A stretch of DNA of 64,000 nt, taken from the NCBI RefSeq assembly GCF_001983175.1, contig NZ_MNPW01000004.1, positions 310,001 through 374,000 on the forward strand, read 5' to 3'. Source of the stretch: Pseudomonas cedrina subsp. cedrina. Its GTDB lineage: Bacteria; Pseudomonadota; Gammaproteobacteria; Pseudomonadales; Pseudomonadaceae. The position numbers were made by a program, and so were the translations under genes. The notes under the pieces were generated by a model. The model saw only the letters and a list, made by a program, of their open reading frames with translations. It did no database searches and was not told the DNA's origin. The stretch's first letter is position 1; every line of letters starts with the position of its first letter. Shown here one piece after another: positions 52,271 through 63,509 of the stretch.

Positions 52271-53244
52271 ACGTCACCCCCACGCCTGACCAGGAACACG
52301 CCGCGCTGGCCTGGCTGAGCCGGCTGCACGACCAACCCAGCAGCGCCGACCAAGCCACCTTCAGCCACTGGCTGCGGGCGGACCCTGCGCATGTCGAGGC
52401 TTATTCGCGGGCGCAGGTGCTGTGGGAGCTGAGCGAAGTGCCAGCGCGAACACTGGCGGACGAGGAGGCGCTGGCGCTGCAGGGCTACCTCAAGGCGATG
52501 AACACATCGAAGCGCTCACGGACGCTGCGTTGGTCCGGCGCGCTGGCGATGGCGGCCTGCCTGATGCTGATGATCGCCACGGGCGCCGGCTGGCAGCCGT
52601 CACGTTGGGTCGATGACTTTGGCGCCGATTACGTGACGGCGCCGGGGGAGGTCAAGACCGTCACACTGGCCGACAACTCCCGGGTCACCCTCGATGCCGA
52701 CAGCGCCATTGCCGTCAACTTCAGCCAGGGTGAGCGGCATATCCAGCTGCGCCGTGGCGCCGGTTTCTTCAGCGTGGCCCACACCGGTGAGCCTTTCGTC
52801 GTGGAGGCCGGCAACGGTGAGGCGCGGGTGCTGGGGACGCAATTCGAAGTGCGCCTGCAACCGGCGGGGGCTCAGGTAACGGTGCTTTCCGGGCGGGTTG
52901 GCGTGGCGCCATCCAGGCAGGGCCGGCAGCAAATTCTTACAGCAGGACAGCAAGTGGCTTACGCCGACGGCATCGCCGACCCGCTGCACGCGGTCGACAG
53001 CGAAGCCCGCCTGGCCTGGCGCGATGGCTGGCTCAACTATTACAAGGCGCCCCTGGCCGACGTGCTCAAGGACCTCGAGCGTTACTACCCGGGTCGCATC
53101 CTGTTGCTCAACGGCGAGTTGGGCGCCCGGCGCGTCAGCGGCAGCTTCCCGAGCAAAGACCCGCAGGCGGTGCTCAATGCCTTGCAGGCTGTGCTGGGGT
53201 TCGAGCAGCACAGCTTACTGGGCCGGATGATTGTGCTGCGCTGA
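52267..53244 (+). CDS. second FecR-like anti-sigma factor
   Basis: A 325-residue FecR protein: cytoplasmic domain (LAWLSRLHDQPSSADQATFSHWLRADPAHVEAYSRAQVLW), a membrane segment (about residues 90-108; WSGALAMAACLMLMIATGAGW), and the FecR periplasmic domain (VKTVTLADNSRVTLDADSAIAV, LGTQFEVRL, TVLSGRVGV) followed by a secretin/TonB-like short domain (LADVLKDLERYYPGRI). It uses GTG and overlaps the sigma gene by GTGA. It ends one base before the convergent glutaredoxin-like gene. Confidence 0.92.
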   Translation: MNVTPTPDQEHAALAWLSRLHDQPSSADQATFSHWLRADPAHVEAYSRAQVLWELSEVPARTLADEEALALQGYLKAMNTSKRSRTLRWSGALAMAACLMLMIATGAGWQPSRWVDDFGADYVTAPGEVKTVTLADNSRVTLDADSAIAVNFSQGERHIQLRRGAGFFSVAHTGEPFVVEAGNGEARVLGTQFEVRLQPAGAQVTVLSGRVGVAPSRQGRQQILTAGQQVAYADGIADPLHAVDSEARLAWRDGWLNYYKAPLADVLKDLERYYPGRILLLNGELGARRVSGSFPSKDPQAVLNALQAVLGFEQHSLLGRMIVLR

Positions 53245-53595
53245 TTACTCCAGCGCGGCCATGATCTTCTCGGGGCTGTAGTCGCGGATCAAAGTGCCGT
53301 TGACCGCCACGAATGGAATCCCGCCACCGCCCAACGCCTCATACGCCTTGCGCGCCTGGGCATCCTTCTCGATATCGAACACTTGGTAGGGGATGCCCTT
53401 CTGGTCCAGGAAGCGGCGGATCTGCTTGCAGTAGCCGCACCACTCGGTGGCATACAGCGTCACCCGCGCTGAAGCGCGGATCTGCTGCGAAACCACCTGC
53501 GACGGGTTGAATACCCGCTCGATCTTGCCCCAGTTCTGGATCACCACCACGACCAGCAACACCAGCAGGACTTTCTTGAAAACCCCGCCAAGCAT
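53245..53595 (-). CDS. membrane-anchored glutaredoxin-like protein
   Basis: A 116-residue protein with an N-terminal membrane anchor (about residues 5-20; VFKKVLLVLLVVVVIQNW) and a glutaredoxin fold with C53-G-Y-C56 (LYATEWCGYCKQIRRFL) and the cis-Pro segment GGGIPFVAVNG. The anchor should hold the domain on one face of the inner membrane. Its start shares a base with the yejK stop (TGATG), so it is co-expressed with yejK. Confidence 0.88.
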   Translation of the reverse strand: MLGGVFKKVLLVLLVVVVIQNWGKIERVFNPSQVVSQQIRASARVTLYATEWCGYCKQIRRFLDQKGIPYQVFDIEKDAQARKAYEALGGGGIPFVAVNGTLIRDYSPEKIMAALE

Positions 53596-54599
53596 CAGTT
53601 ACGGCGCTTGAGCTGGTCGGTCAGTTGGGTTGGCAGGCCCTTGATGATCAAGGTGCCGGCAGCTTCGTCGTACTCGATCTTGTCGCCCAGCAGGTGCGCT
53701 TCAAAGCTGATGGACAAGCCCTCGGCGCGGCCGGTGAAGCGGCGGAACTGGTTGAGCGTGCGTTTATCCGCCGGGATTTCCGGCGACAGGCCGTAATCCT
53801 TGTTGCGGATATGGTCGTAGAACGCCTTCGGCCGATCTTCATCGATCAAGCCGGACAGTTCTTCCAGACCCATGGGCTCGCCGAGCTTGGCCTGGCTGCT
53901 GGCGTAGTCCACCAGGGTCTTGGTTTTCTCGCGGGCGGATTCATCCGGCAGGTCTTCGCTCTCGACGAAGTCACTGAAGGCCTTGAGCAGGGTGCGGGTC
54001 TCGCCCGGGCCGTCGACGCCTTCCTGGCAGCCGATGAAGTCACGGAAGTATTCCGAGACTTTCTTGCCATTCTTGCCTTTGATGAATGAGATGTACTGCT
54101 TGGACTGCTTGTTGTTCTGCCACTCGGAGACGTTGATGCGCGCCGCCAGGTGCAACTGGCCCAGGTCCAGGTGGCGCGACGGGGTCACGTCCAGCTCGTC
54201 GGTCACCGCCACGCCTTCGCTGTGGTGCAGCAGGGCAATGGCCAGGTAATCGGTCATGCCTTGCTGATAGTGGGCAAACAGCACGTGGCCGCCGACGGAG
54301 AGGTTGGATTCTTCCATCAGTTTCTGCAGGTGTTCCACTGCCGTGCGGCTGAAGGTGGTGAAATCCTGCCCGCCGTCGAAGTATTCCTTCAACCAGCCGC
54401 TGAACGGGTGCGCGCCGGACTCGGCATGGAAGAAACCCCAGGCCTTGCCTTGTTTGGCGTTATAGCTCTCGTTGAGGTCGGCAAGCATGTTCTCGATGGC
54501 GGCCGACTCGGCAAGCTCGGAGTCGCGGGCGTGGAGAACCGCAGGTGTGCCGTCGGGTTTTTTGTCGATCAGGTGGACGATGCAATGACGGATCGGCAT
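53595..54599 (-). CDS. yejK: nucleoid-associated protein YejK
   Basis: A 334-residue nucleoid-associated protein of the NdpA/YejK family, which binds DNA and interacts with topoisomerase IV and gyrase in E. coli. Features are [81 protein letters not shown] chose ATG 54599, the family start; the frame is open upstream. The gene for the HU protein lies divergently next to it. Confidence 0.94.
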   Translation of the reverse strand: MPIRHCIVHLIDKKPDGTPAVLHARDSELAESAAIENMLADLNESYNAKQGKAWGFFHAESGAHPFSGWLKEYFDGGQDFTTFSRTAVEHLQKLMEESNLSVGGHVLFAHYQQGMTDYLAIALLHHSEGVAVTDELDVTPSRHLDLGQLHLAARINVSEWQNNKQSKQYISFIKGKNGKKVSEYFRDFIGCQEGVDGPGETRTLLKAFSDFVESEDLPDESAREKTKTLVDYASSQAKLGEPMGLEELSGLIDEDRPKAFYDHIRNKDYGLSPEIPADKRTLNQFRRFTGRAEGLSISFEAHLLGDKIEYDEAAGTLIIKGLPTQLTDQLKRRN

Positions 54600-54995
54600 A
54601 GGCTTCTCGGCTGGTTGAAGGGGAGCGGTGGGCCTCCCCAAAAAGTCGCCCAGTGTACCGCACCCATTGGCCAAGACACGCCTGGAAGGCGGTTTTGGCC
54701 GCCGTCCGACGGGCGATATGCCTTTTTTTCACGGTTTAGAGCGATAAAGCTGACCAAATGGGTAGGTAGAAGCGGATATTTCCCCGTCTCTGTGCTAGTT
54801 TTGCCCCGTCTTACGCCAAGTCTCGGCGATAAGCGTGCATTCAGCATCTGTCAGGTCGAACCAATCCCCGTTTCAAGCATCTATAACCCCGATCTCCGTG
54901 GTTATAGCCGGGGGTGCCAGGCCTTGACGGTCGGGCTCGATGGCTGACACTGCACTCTGCAATCCATATGAATTTGATAGGGAAGGAACACCACA
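54600..54995. other. 396-bp divergent control region of yejK and hupN
   Basis: No gene seen. It has an A/T-richer stretch at about 54720-54790 that may hold promoters, and an inverted repeat CTATAACC (54881-54888) / GGTTATAG (54900-54907) about 90 bp before hupN. The repeat could be a regulator site or a leader hairpin; I cannot tell which. Confidence 0.45.
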
Positions 54996-55277
54996 ATGGC
55001 TATTACTAAAGACCAACTGATCGCTGACCTGGCTGAAGCAGTAGACGCACCGAAAACCACCGTGCGCGCTCTGCTGGACCAACTGAGCCAAGTTGTTGCT
55101 GATCAGCTGGAAAACGGCGGCGAAATCACTTTGCCAGGCGTTGGCAAACTGAAAGTGACCGAGCGTCCTGCCCGTACTGGCCGTAACCCTTCGACTGGCG
55201 CTGCCATCGAAATCGCTGCCAAGAAAGTTATCAAGCTGGTTGTGGCCAAAGGCCTGACCGACGCTGTTAACAAGTAA
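54996..55277 (+). CDS. hupN: HU-family DNA-binding protein HupN
   Basis: A 93-residue histone-like protein that bends and compacts DNA. It has the HU fold with the DNA-binding arm GVGKLKVTERPARTGRNPSTGAAIEI and a short C-terminal helix. The start MAITKDQLIADLAEAVDAPKTT and the location between yejK and rlmF-valS resemble P. putida hupN rather than hupA or hupB. GGAAGG lies upstream. Its low-GC start and strong codon bias suggest high expression. Confidence 0.88.
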   Translation: MAITKDQLIADLAEAVDAPKTTVRALLDQLSQVVADQLENGGEITLPGVGKLKVTERPARTGRNPSTGAAIEIAAKKVIKLVVAKGLTDAVNK

Positions 55278-55287
55278 GACGCAGCAA

Positions 55288-55326
55288 AAAAAACCGTGCT
55301 CCGGAGCGATCCGGGCACGGTTTTTT
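55288..55326. terminator. terminator of hupN
   Basis: AAAAAACCGTGC and its complement form a stem around a CCGGAGCGATCCGG inner hairpin-like loop, ending in six T. The A run lets it act for the convergent rlmF message also. Confidence 0.93.
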
Positions 55327-55352
55327 GTTGCCTGCGGTTCTGTGATAAAGGG

Positions 55353-56372
55353 TTAGTCGCGAACCCAGCGCTGACGCCAGATCTGCTGTTCGTTCTTGGT
55401 CTGGAAGGTCCAGGCCACAAAGCGGCTTTGCTTCTGGCCCTGGGACATCTCCACCACATGGCTTTCCAGCACGCCGGCTTTTTTCAGGGCGGTCTCGATC
55501 ACCGGCAAGTTCGATGCCTTTGACACCAGGGTGCTGAACCACAGCACCTTGTGGGCAAAGTGCGCACTCTCGGCGATCAACTGCGTCACAAAGCGCGCTT
55601 CACCGCCTGGGCACCAGAGCTCGGCCGACTGGCCACCGAAGTTCAGTACCGGCAATTTGCGTTTCGGGTCAGCCTTGCCCAGGGCGCGCCATTTGCGCTC
55701 GCTGCCCTTGGTCGCTTCTTCCATGGACGCGTGGAACGGCGGGTTGCACATGGTCAGGTCAAAGCGTTCACCCGGCTCCATCAGGCCCAACAGGATGTGC
55801 TTGGGGTTGGCTTGCAGGCGCAATTGGATGACCTTGCTCAGGTCGTTGGACTGCACGATGGCCTTGGCGGCGGCCACGGCGGTAGGGTCGACTTCCGAGC
55901 CGAGGAAGTTCCAGCGGTACTCCATGTAGCCAATCAGCGGGTAGACGCAGTTGGCGCCCATGCCGATGTCCAGCACCTTGACGATCGACCCGCGCGGGAT
56001 CTTGCCTTCATTGGTGCTGGCCAGCAGGTCGGCGAGGAAGTGCACGTAGTCGGCACGGCCTGGCACCGGCGGGCACAGGTAATCGGCCGGGATGTCCCAA
56101 TGCTGGATGCCATAGAACGACTTGAGCAACGCCCGGTTGAACACCCGCACCGCATCGGGGCTGGCGAAGTCGATACTTTCCTTGCCGTAGGGGTTGATGA
56201 TCACGAATTGCGCCAGTTCCGGCGTGGTCTTGATCAGCGCCGGGAAGTCGTAACGGCCTGTGTGGCGGTTGCGCGGGTGCAGGGTGGCCTCTTTGCGCGG
56301 TGCGACGGGTTTGGCCGTGGCTGCGGTCTTAGGCTTCTTGCGCGGAGGTTTTGGCGTAGTGGGGGCGGTCAT
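55353..56372 (-). CDS. rlmF: 23S rRNA adenine-N6 methyltransferase RlmF
   Basis: Methylates A1618 of 23S rRNA (E. coli numbering) using S-adenosylmethionine. The 339-residue protein has a basic N-terminal tail (about residues 1-30), [17 protein letters not shown], the SAM-binding [15 protein letters not shown] and the amino-methyltransferase motif CNPPFH, followed by [15 protein letters not shown]. These are diagnostic of RlmF. Convergent with hupN. Confidence 0.95.
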   Translation of the reverse strand: MTAPTTPKPPRKKPKTAATAKPVAPRKEATLHPRNRHTGRYDFPALIKTTPELAQFVIINPYGKESIDFASPDAVRVFNRALLKSFYGIQHWDIPADYLCPPVPGRADYVHFLADLLASTNEGKIPRGSIVKVLDIGMGANCVYPLIGYMEYRWNFLGSEVDPTAVAAAKAIVQSNDLSKVIQLRLQANPKHILLGLMEPGERFDLTMCNPPFHASMEEATKGSERKWRALGKADPKRKLPVLNFGGQSAELWCPGGEARFVTQLIAESAHFAHKVLWFSTLVSKASNLPVIETALKKAGVLESHVVEMSQGQKQSRFVAWTFQTKNEQQIWRQRWVRD

Positions 56373-56437
56373 GTTGATTCTGGGTTTGGCTCAAAGTGGT
56401 GGGCATTGTCACACATTCTGAGCCCAACTCACTCAAC

Positions 56438-56526
56438 TGTGGGAGCTGGCTTGCTCGCGAAAGCGTTGGGTCAGTCACTGACTCTGTATCTGATACACCG
56501 CTTTCGCGAGCAAGCCCGCTCCCACA
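56438..56526. repeat. long palindromic repeat (GTGGGAGC family)
   Basis: The left arm (GTGGGAGCTGGCTTGCTCGC) and the right arm (complement of GTGGGAGCGGGCTTGCTCGC) pair with one mismatch. It lies upstream of rlmF and downstream of valS. Confidence 0.88.
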
Positions 56527-56568
56527 CTGACCGTGTTGCCAGCAGGAAATCGGGAATATCCAGCGAAA

Positions 56569-56594
56569 AAAAAGAGACCCGAAGGTCTCTTTTT
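56569..56594 (-). terminator. terminator of valS
   Basis: An 11-bp stem AAAAAGAGACC/GGTCTCTTTTT with a CGAA loop; T and A runs lie on both ends. It is 17 bp after the valS stop. Confidence 0.93.
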
Positions 56595-56610
56595 CTACAC
56601 GGCTTACACC

Positions 56611-59457
56611 TTACAGGCTGGAAATCCGCGCATGTTGCTCCGCCAGCTTGCCCAGGGCCTGTTCAGCCTCGGCCAGTTTGGCGCGTTCCTTGTCGATGAC
56701 TTCAGCCGGTGCCTTGTCGACGAATGCCGCGTTGGACAGTTTGCCGCCCACCCGCTGCACTTCGCCTTGCAGGCGCGCAATTTCCTTGTCGAGACGGGCC
56801 AGTTCCGCGCCCTTGTTGATCAGGCCGGCCATCGGCACCAGCACTTCCATGTCGCCGACCAGTGCGGTGGCGGACAACGGAGCTTCGGCGCCAGCAGCCA
56901 ATACGGTGATCGACTCCAGCTTCGCCAGCTTCTTGAGCAGCGCATCGTTTTCAGTGAGACGGCGCTGGTCTTCAGCACTGGCGTTCTTCACGAATACCGC
57001 CAACGGCTTGCCCGGCCCGATGTTCATCTCGGCGCGGATGTTGCGCGTGCCGAGCATCAGGGTCTTGAGCCATTCGATATCGCTTTCGGCGGCCTCGTCG
57101 ATGCGTGCTTCATTGGCCACCGGCCAAGGTTGCAGCATGATGGTCTTGCCTTCGATACCGGCCAGCGGCGCCAGGCGCTGCCAGATTTCTTCGGTGATGA
57201 ACGGCATGAACGGGTGCGCCAGGCGCAGCGCCACTTCGAGCACGCGCACCAGGGTGCGACGGGTGCCGCGCTGGCGTTCGACCGGCGCGTTTTCGTCCCA
57301 CAGCACCGGCTTGGACAGTTCCAGGTACCAGTCGCAATACTGGTTCCAGATGAACTCGTACAAAGCCTGTGCGGCCAGGTCGAAACGGAACTGGTCGAGC
57401 TGGCGGGTCACTTCGGCTTCGGTGCGCTGCAACTGCGAAATGATCCAGCGGTCGGCCAGGCTCAGTTCGAAGGCTTCGCCGTTCTGGCCGCAGTCCTCGC
57501 CCTTGTCCAGCACGTAGCGCGCGGCGTTCCAGATCTTGTTGCAGAAGTTGCGATAGCCTTCGACGCGGCCCATGTCGAACTTGATGTCGCGGCCGGTGGA
57601 GGCCAGCGAGCAGAAGGTGAAGCGCAGGGCGTCGGTGCCGTAGCTGGCGATACCATCGGCGAACTCGTCGCGGGTCTGCTTCTCGATCTTCTTCGCCAGT
57701 TTCGGCTGCATCAGGCCCGAGGTACGCTTCTGTACCAAGGTTTCCAGGTCGATGCCGTCGATGATGTCCAGCGGGTCCAGGACGTTGCCCTTGGACTTGG
57801 ACATCTTCTGGCCCTGGCCATCACGCACCAGGCCGTGCACGTACACGGTCTTGAACGGTACCTGTGGCGTGCCGTCTTCGTTCTTCACCAAGTGCATGGT
57901 GAGCATGATCATCCGGGCAACCCAGAAGAAAATGATGTCGAAACCGGTGACCAGCACGTCGGTGGAGTGAAACTTCTTCAGGAATTCGGTCTGCTGCGGC
58001 CAGCCCAGGGTCGAGAAGGTCCACAGGCCCGAGCTGAACCAGGTGTCCAGCACGTCGTTGTCCTGTTGCAGTGCAACGTCCGCGCCCAGATTGTGCTTGG
58101 CGCGCACTTCGGCTTCGTCGCGGCCGACATACACCTTGCCCGACTCGTCATACCAGGCCGGGATGCGGTGGCCCCACCACAGCTGACGGCTGATGCACCA
58201 ATCCTGGATGTCGCGCATCCACGAGAAGTACATGTTTTCGTACTGCTTGGGCACGAACGCGATGCGGCCATCCTCAACGGCGGCAATCGCAGGTTCGGCT
58301 AAAGGCTTGGTGGACACATACCACTGGTCGGTCAGCCACGGCTCGATCACGGTGCCGGAACGGTCGCCCTTCGGCACTTTCAGGCCATGATCATCAACGC
58401 TGACCAGCAACCCGGCGGCGTCGAAGGCGGCAACGATTTGCTTGCGCGCTTCAAAACGGTCAAGGCCTGCGTATTCGGCCGGAATCTTGCCGTCGACACT
58501 GTCGTTCAGCGTACCGTCCAGATTGAACACCTGGCAGGCCGGCAATACGGCGGCGTTTTTGTCGAAGATGTTCAGCAAGGGCAGGTTATGACGCTTGCCG
58601 ACTTCATAGTCGTTGAAGTCGTGGGCCGGGGTGATTTTCACGCAGCCGGTGCCGAACGCCGGGTCGCAGTAGTCGTCCGCGATGATCGGGATGCGGCGGC
58701 CAACCAGCGGCAGCTCGACGAACTTGCCGATCAGCGCCTGGTAGCGCTCGTCGTTCGGGTTAACCGCGACGGCGGCGTCGCCGAGCATGGTTTCCGGGCG
58801 GGTGGTGGCGACGATCAGGTAGTCATTGCCTTCAGCAGTCTTGACGCCGTCGGCCAGCGGGTACTTCAGGTTCCACAGGAAGCCTTTCTCGTCGTGGTTT
58901 TCCACTTCAAGGTCGGAAATCGCCGTGTGCAACTTCGTGTCCCAGTTGACCAGGCGCTTGCCGCGGTAGATCAGGCCGTCTTCATGCAGGCGCACGAAGG
59001 CTTCTTTCACGGCTTCCGACAGGCCGTCGTCCATGGTGAAGCGCTCGCGGCTCCAATCGACGGACGAGCCCAGACGACGGATCTGACGGCTGATATTGCC
59101 GCCGGACTGGTCTTTCCATTCCCAGATTTTTTCCAGGAATTTCTCGCGACCCAGGTCATGACGGTTCTGGCCGGTGGCTTCGAGTTGGCGCTCCACCAGC
59201 ATCTGCGTGGCGATACCGGCGTGGTCGGTGCCAGGCTGCCACAGGGTGTCTCGACCCTGCATGCGGCGGAAACGGATCAACGCATCCATGATCGCATTGT
59301 TGAAGCCATGGCCCATGTGCAGGCTGCCGGTGACGTTCGGCGGCGGGATCATGATGGTGTAGGGATCGCCCGCGCCTTGCGGGGCGAAATAATTCTCGGA
59401 TTCCCAGGTGTTGTACCAGGAAGTTTCGATAGCGTGCGGCTGGTAGGTCTTATCCAT
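56611..59457 (-). CDS. valS: valyl-tRNA synthetase ValS
   Basis: Charges tRNA-Val with valine. The 948-residue class I synthetase has the HIGH motif as HMGH (residues 47-50), the editing domain (about 190-330; [28 protein letters not shown]), the KMSKS loop ([10 protein letters not shown]), the anticodon domain and a C-terminal coiled coil ([22 protein letters not shown]). I chose ATG 59457 as the family start; 59481 is an in-frame alternative. A palindromic repeat lies between valS and the holC cluster further right. Confidence 0.97.
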   Translation of the reverse strand: MDKTYQPHAIETSWYNTWESENYFAPQGAGDPYTIMIPPPNVTGSLHMGHGFNNAIMDALIRFRRMQGRDTLWQPGTDHAGIATQMLVERQLEATGQNRHDLGREKFLEKIWEWKDQSGGNISRQIRRLGSSVDWSRERFTMDDGLSEAVKEAFVRLHEDGLIYRGKRLVNWDTKLHTAISDLEVENHDEKGFLWNLKYPLADGVKTAEGNDYLIVATTRPETMLGDAAVAVNPNDERYQALIGKFVELPLVGRRIPIIADDYCDPAFGTGCVKITPAHDFNDYEVGKRHNLPLLNIFDKNAAVLPACQVFNLDGTLNDSVDGKIPAEYAGLDRFEARKQIVAAFDAAGLLVSVDDHGLKVPKGDRSGTVIEPWLTDQWYVSTKPLAEPAIAAVEDGRIAFVPKQYENMYFSWMRDIQDWCISRQLWWGHRIPAWYDESGKVYVGRDEAEVRAKHNLGADVALQQDNDVLDTWFSSGLWTFSTLGWPQQTEFLKKFHSTDVLVTGFDIIFFWVARMIMLTMHLVKNEDGTPQVPFKTVYVHGLVRDGQGQKMSKSKGNVLDPLDIIDGIDLETLVQKRTSGLMQPKLAKKIEKQTRDEFADGIASYGTDALRFTFCSLASTGRDIKFDMGRVEGYRNFCNKIWNAARYVLDKGEDCGQNGEAFELSLADRWIISQLQRTEAEVTRQLDQFRFDLAAQALYEFIWNQYCDWYLELSKPVLWDENAPVERQRGTRRTLVRVLEVALRLAHPFMPFITEEIWQRLAPLAGIEGKTIMLQPWPVANEARIDEAAESDIEWLKTLMLGTRNIRAEMNIGPGKPLAVFVKNASAEDQRRLTENDALLKKLAKLESITVLAAGAEAPLSATALVGDMEVLVPMAGLINKGAELARLDKEIARLQGEVQRVGGKLSNAAFVDKAPAEVIDKERAKLAEAEQALGKLAEQHARISSL

Positions 59458-59563
59458 GCGCGGCGGGACCCTAGTTGGCATTTATTCAGGAAAGCCGGCA
59501 AGTATAACGGGGGATGGGGGAGAGGGCGAGTTGAAGACGGGTTCGAGCTGTATGCAAAACCAT

Positions 59564-59653
59564 TGTGGGAGCTGGCTTGCCTGCGATAGCGGTGTGTCAG
59601 TCAACATCTTCAGTGACTGTTATACCGCCATCGCAGGCAAGCCAGCTCCCACA
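59564..59653. repeat. long palindromic repeat (GTGGGAGC family)
   Basis: Arms GTGGGAGCTGGCTTGCCTGC and complement at 59564-59587 and 59630-59653, with a CAGTCA/TGACTG inner pair. It separates the valS promoter region from the end of the small gene at 59670. Confidence 0.88.
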
Positions 59654-59669
59654 GGAATCCATGCAGGCC

Positions 59670-60035
59670 TCAAGACTGATACTGGCTGAGCAACCGCTCC
59701 ATGCGCGCATCCATCCGTCGCTTGATCTCGGTCTCTATATGCGGGGCAAAGTCGGCGATCACGTCTTGCATGATCAATTGCGCGGCGGCGCGCAGTTCGG
59801 CATCCAGGTGCAGCAGCAGGGCGTCCTGGGTTTTTTCGGCGGCAGGCGGTTCGGCCGGCGTGGGAGCAGGCTTGCCGTCGGACATTTCCAGCAACATTGG
59901 AATCTGCACCACCTCATTGACCAACTCGGTCAGAAGTGGCGGCTGCAAGCCATCATCACCCAGCAACTGGCGGATCGACTCTAGGTCGTCCAGCAAGTGG
60001 TCGTCTTTTTTCAGCGGTTTTGGAGTGTCCATCAT
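59670..60035 (-). CDS. conserved hypothetical protein between holC and valS
   Basis: A 121-residue acidic protein: MMDTPKPLKKDDHLLDDLESIRQLLGDDGLQPPLLTEL, PMLLEMSDGKPAPTPAEPPAAEKTQ, and a helical C-terminus (LDAELRAAAQLIMQDVIADFAPHIETEIKRRMDARM). A gene of this kind occurs at the same site in other pseudomonads. It begins just after holC (4 bp) and is probably co-translated. Function unknown; it has no signal peptide or membrane segment. Confidence 0.75.
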   Translation of the reverse strand: MMDTPKPLKKDDHLLDDLESIRQLLGDDGLQPPLLTELVNEVVQIPMLLEMSDGKPAPTPAEPPAAEKTQDALLLHLDAELRAAAQLIMQDVIADFAPHIETEIKRRMDARMERLLSQYQS

Positions 60036-60039
60036 GTGC

Positions 60040-60468
60040 TCAAAGTCGTTGTAGCCGGTGATCTTGCAGAGGATAGCCCTGTTCGCGGTAGAAACGGAAA
60101 CTCTCCCGCGCGGCCTGACGAATCGCCGGATCTTCCACCACCACTTCGGCCACGCGAGCGAAGCCCTTGGCAAACGGCGGTACTTTCAGGTCCAGGTTGA
60201 CCAGCAGGTCATGGTGATCGCCGCAATTGTCGCCCAAACCCAGTACCACCAGGCCTTCAGGTTCAGACTCGGCGGGGCCGTGGGGCACGAAGCTTTCGCC
60301 CTTGAAGCGCCACAGGCGGGCATCAAGTTCGTCGCGCTGGCTGGCATCGCTGCAATGCAGGTAGATGCGATGGCCCATGCGCCAGGCTTTTTCGGTGAGT
60401 TTGCAGGCGAAGTCCAGGCGCGCGAGCGGGTCGGCGCTGGGCAATATATAGAAGTCGACTTGGGTCAT
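60040..60468 (-). CDS. holC: DNA polymerase III chi subunit HolC
   Basis: Clamp-loader-associated subunit that binds single-strand-binding protein together with psi. The 142-residue protein has the family start VDFYILPSADPLARLDFACKLTEKAWRMGHRIYLHC, then LDARLWRFKGESFVPHG and RVAEVVVEDPAIRQAARESFRFYREQGY. Length is normal. It lies between pepA and valS as in E. coli and other gammaproteobacteria (pepA-holC-valS). Confidence 0.96.
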   Translation of the reverse strand: MTQVDFYILPSADPLARLDFACKLTEKAWRMGHRIYLHCSDASQRDELDARLWRFKGESFVPHGPAESEPEGLVVLGLGDNCGDHHDLLVNLDLKVPPFAKGFARVAEVVVEDPAIRQAARESFRFYREQGYPLQDHRLQRL

Positions 60469-60512
60469 TGCGGTTCCTGAGACCGAGACGGCGCGATGAC
60501 CGTCCCGGAATG

Positions 60513-60612
60513 TGTAGGAGCGAGCTTGCTCGCGAAAAACGCAAGGTCGCCGCGATCAACCTGGTTTCCCGAGTCATCGTTAACGACCATCGCGAGCAAG
60601 CTCGCTCCTACA
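60513..60612. repeat. long palindromic repeat (TGTAGGAGCGAGCTTGCTCGCGA)
   Basis: Perfect 23-bp inverted arms at 60513-60535 and 60590-60612. This TAGGAGCGAGC subtype differs from the GTGGGAGC copies. It lies between pepA and holC, 4 bp after the pepA stop. Confidence 0.9.
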
Positions 60613-60615
60613 GGG

Positions 60616-62390
<1,775 letters not shown>

Positions 62391-63509
62391 TTGATCGTCT
62401 TCCGTTATCTGTCCCGCGAAGTCCTGTTGACCCTGAGTGCCGTGAGTGCGGTCCTGCTGGTCATCATCATGAGTGGTCGTTTCGTCAAATACCTGGCCCA
62501 GGCTGCCTCGGGCGCGCTGGACCCAGGCTCGCTGTTCCTGATCATGGGCTTTCGCCTGCCAGGCTTTTTGCAGTTGATCCTGCCGTTGGGCCTGTTCCTG
62601 GGGATCCTGCTGGCCTACGGCCGCCTGTACCTGGAAAGCGAAATGACCGTGCTCTCGGCAACCGGCATGAGCCAGCAGCGCCTGCTGGGCATGACCATGA
62701 TCCCGGCGGCCGGCGTCGCGCTGATCGTGGCCTGGCTGAGCCTGAGCCTGGCGCCCCAGGGCGCCATGCAGTTCCAGCTGGTGCTGAACAAACAGGACGC
62801 GATGACCGAGTTCGACACCCTCGAGCCCGGCCGTTTTCAGGCGCTCAATGACGGTTCCCGGGTCACCTACACCGAAACCCTGACCGACGACCGCGCCAAC
62901 CTGGGCGGGGTGTTCATCTCCGAGAAACGCCTGGGCCAGGACAAGAAGGACCGCGGTATTTCCATACTGGTGGCTGATTCGGGTCGCCAGGAAGTGCGCC
63001 CGGACGGCAGCCGCTACCTGATCCTGGAAAACGGCTATCGCTACGACGGCAGCCCGGGCATGGCCGATTACCGCGCCATCCAGTACGACACCTACGGCGT
63101 GATGCTGGCGCGTCCGGATATCAGTGATGAAGTCACCGACCGCGACGCCATCCCCACCACCGAACTGTTCGGCAGCAATGAGTTGCGCTCCATCGCCGAG
63201 CTGCAATGGCGAATCTCACTGCCGCTGCTGGTATTTATCGTGACCTTGATGGCCGTGCCGCTGTCGCGTGTCAACCCGCGCCAGGGCCGTTTCCTCAAGC
63301 TGCTGCCGGCAATCCTGTTGTACATGGCGTACCTGACCATCCTGATCTCCGCCCGTGGCTCCCTGGAAAAAGGCAAGCTGTCGCCGACCCTGGGCCTGTG
63401 GTGGGTGCATGGGATCTTCCTGGTGATCGGCCTGGGGCTGCTCTACTGGGAACCGATCCGTTTGAAAATGAAGAGCCGTCGTGGCCAGAAGGAGTTGGCT
63501 CGTGGCTAA
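62391..63509 (+). CDS. lptF: LPS export permease LptF
   Basis: Inner-membrane subunit of the LptB2FG transporter, which extracts lipopolysaccharide from the inner membrane. I chose TTG 62391, because GGAG lies 8 nt upstream and the product then starts MIVFRYLSREVLLTLSAVSAVLL as in related LptF; GTG 62382 overlaps the ribosome site. The 372-residue protein has a large periplasmic domain (about residues 120-260) between two membrane halves (LLVFIVTLMAVPLSRVNPRQGRFLKLLPAILLYMAY). It overlaps lptG by 8 bp. Confidence 0.95.
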   Translation: MIVFRYLSREVLLTLSAVSAVLLVIIMSGRFVKYLAQAASGALDPGSLFLIMGFRLPGFLQLILPLGLFLGILLAYGRLYLESEMTVLSATGMSQQRLLGMTMIPAAGVALIVAWLSLSLAPQGAMQFQLVLNKQDAMTEFDTLEPGRFQALNDGSRVTYTETLTDDRANLGGVFISEKRLGQDKKDRGISILVADSGRQEVRPDGSRYLILENGYRYDGSPGMADYRAIQYDTYGVMLARPDISDEVTDRDAIPTTELFGSNELRSIAELQWRISLPLLVFIVTLMAVPLSRVNPRQGRFLKLLPAILLYMAYLTILISARGSLEKGKLSPTLGLWWVHGIFLVIGLGLLYWEPIRLKMKSRRGQKELARG

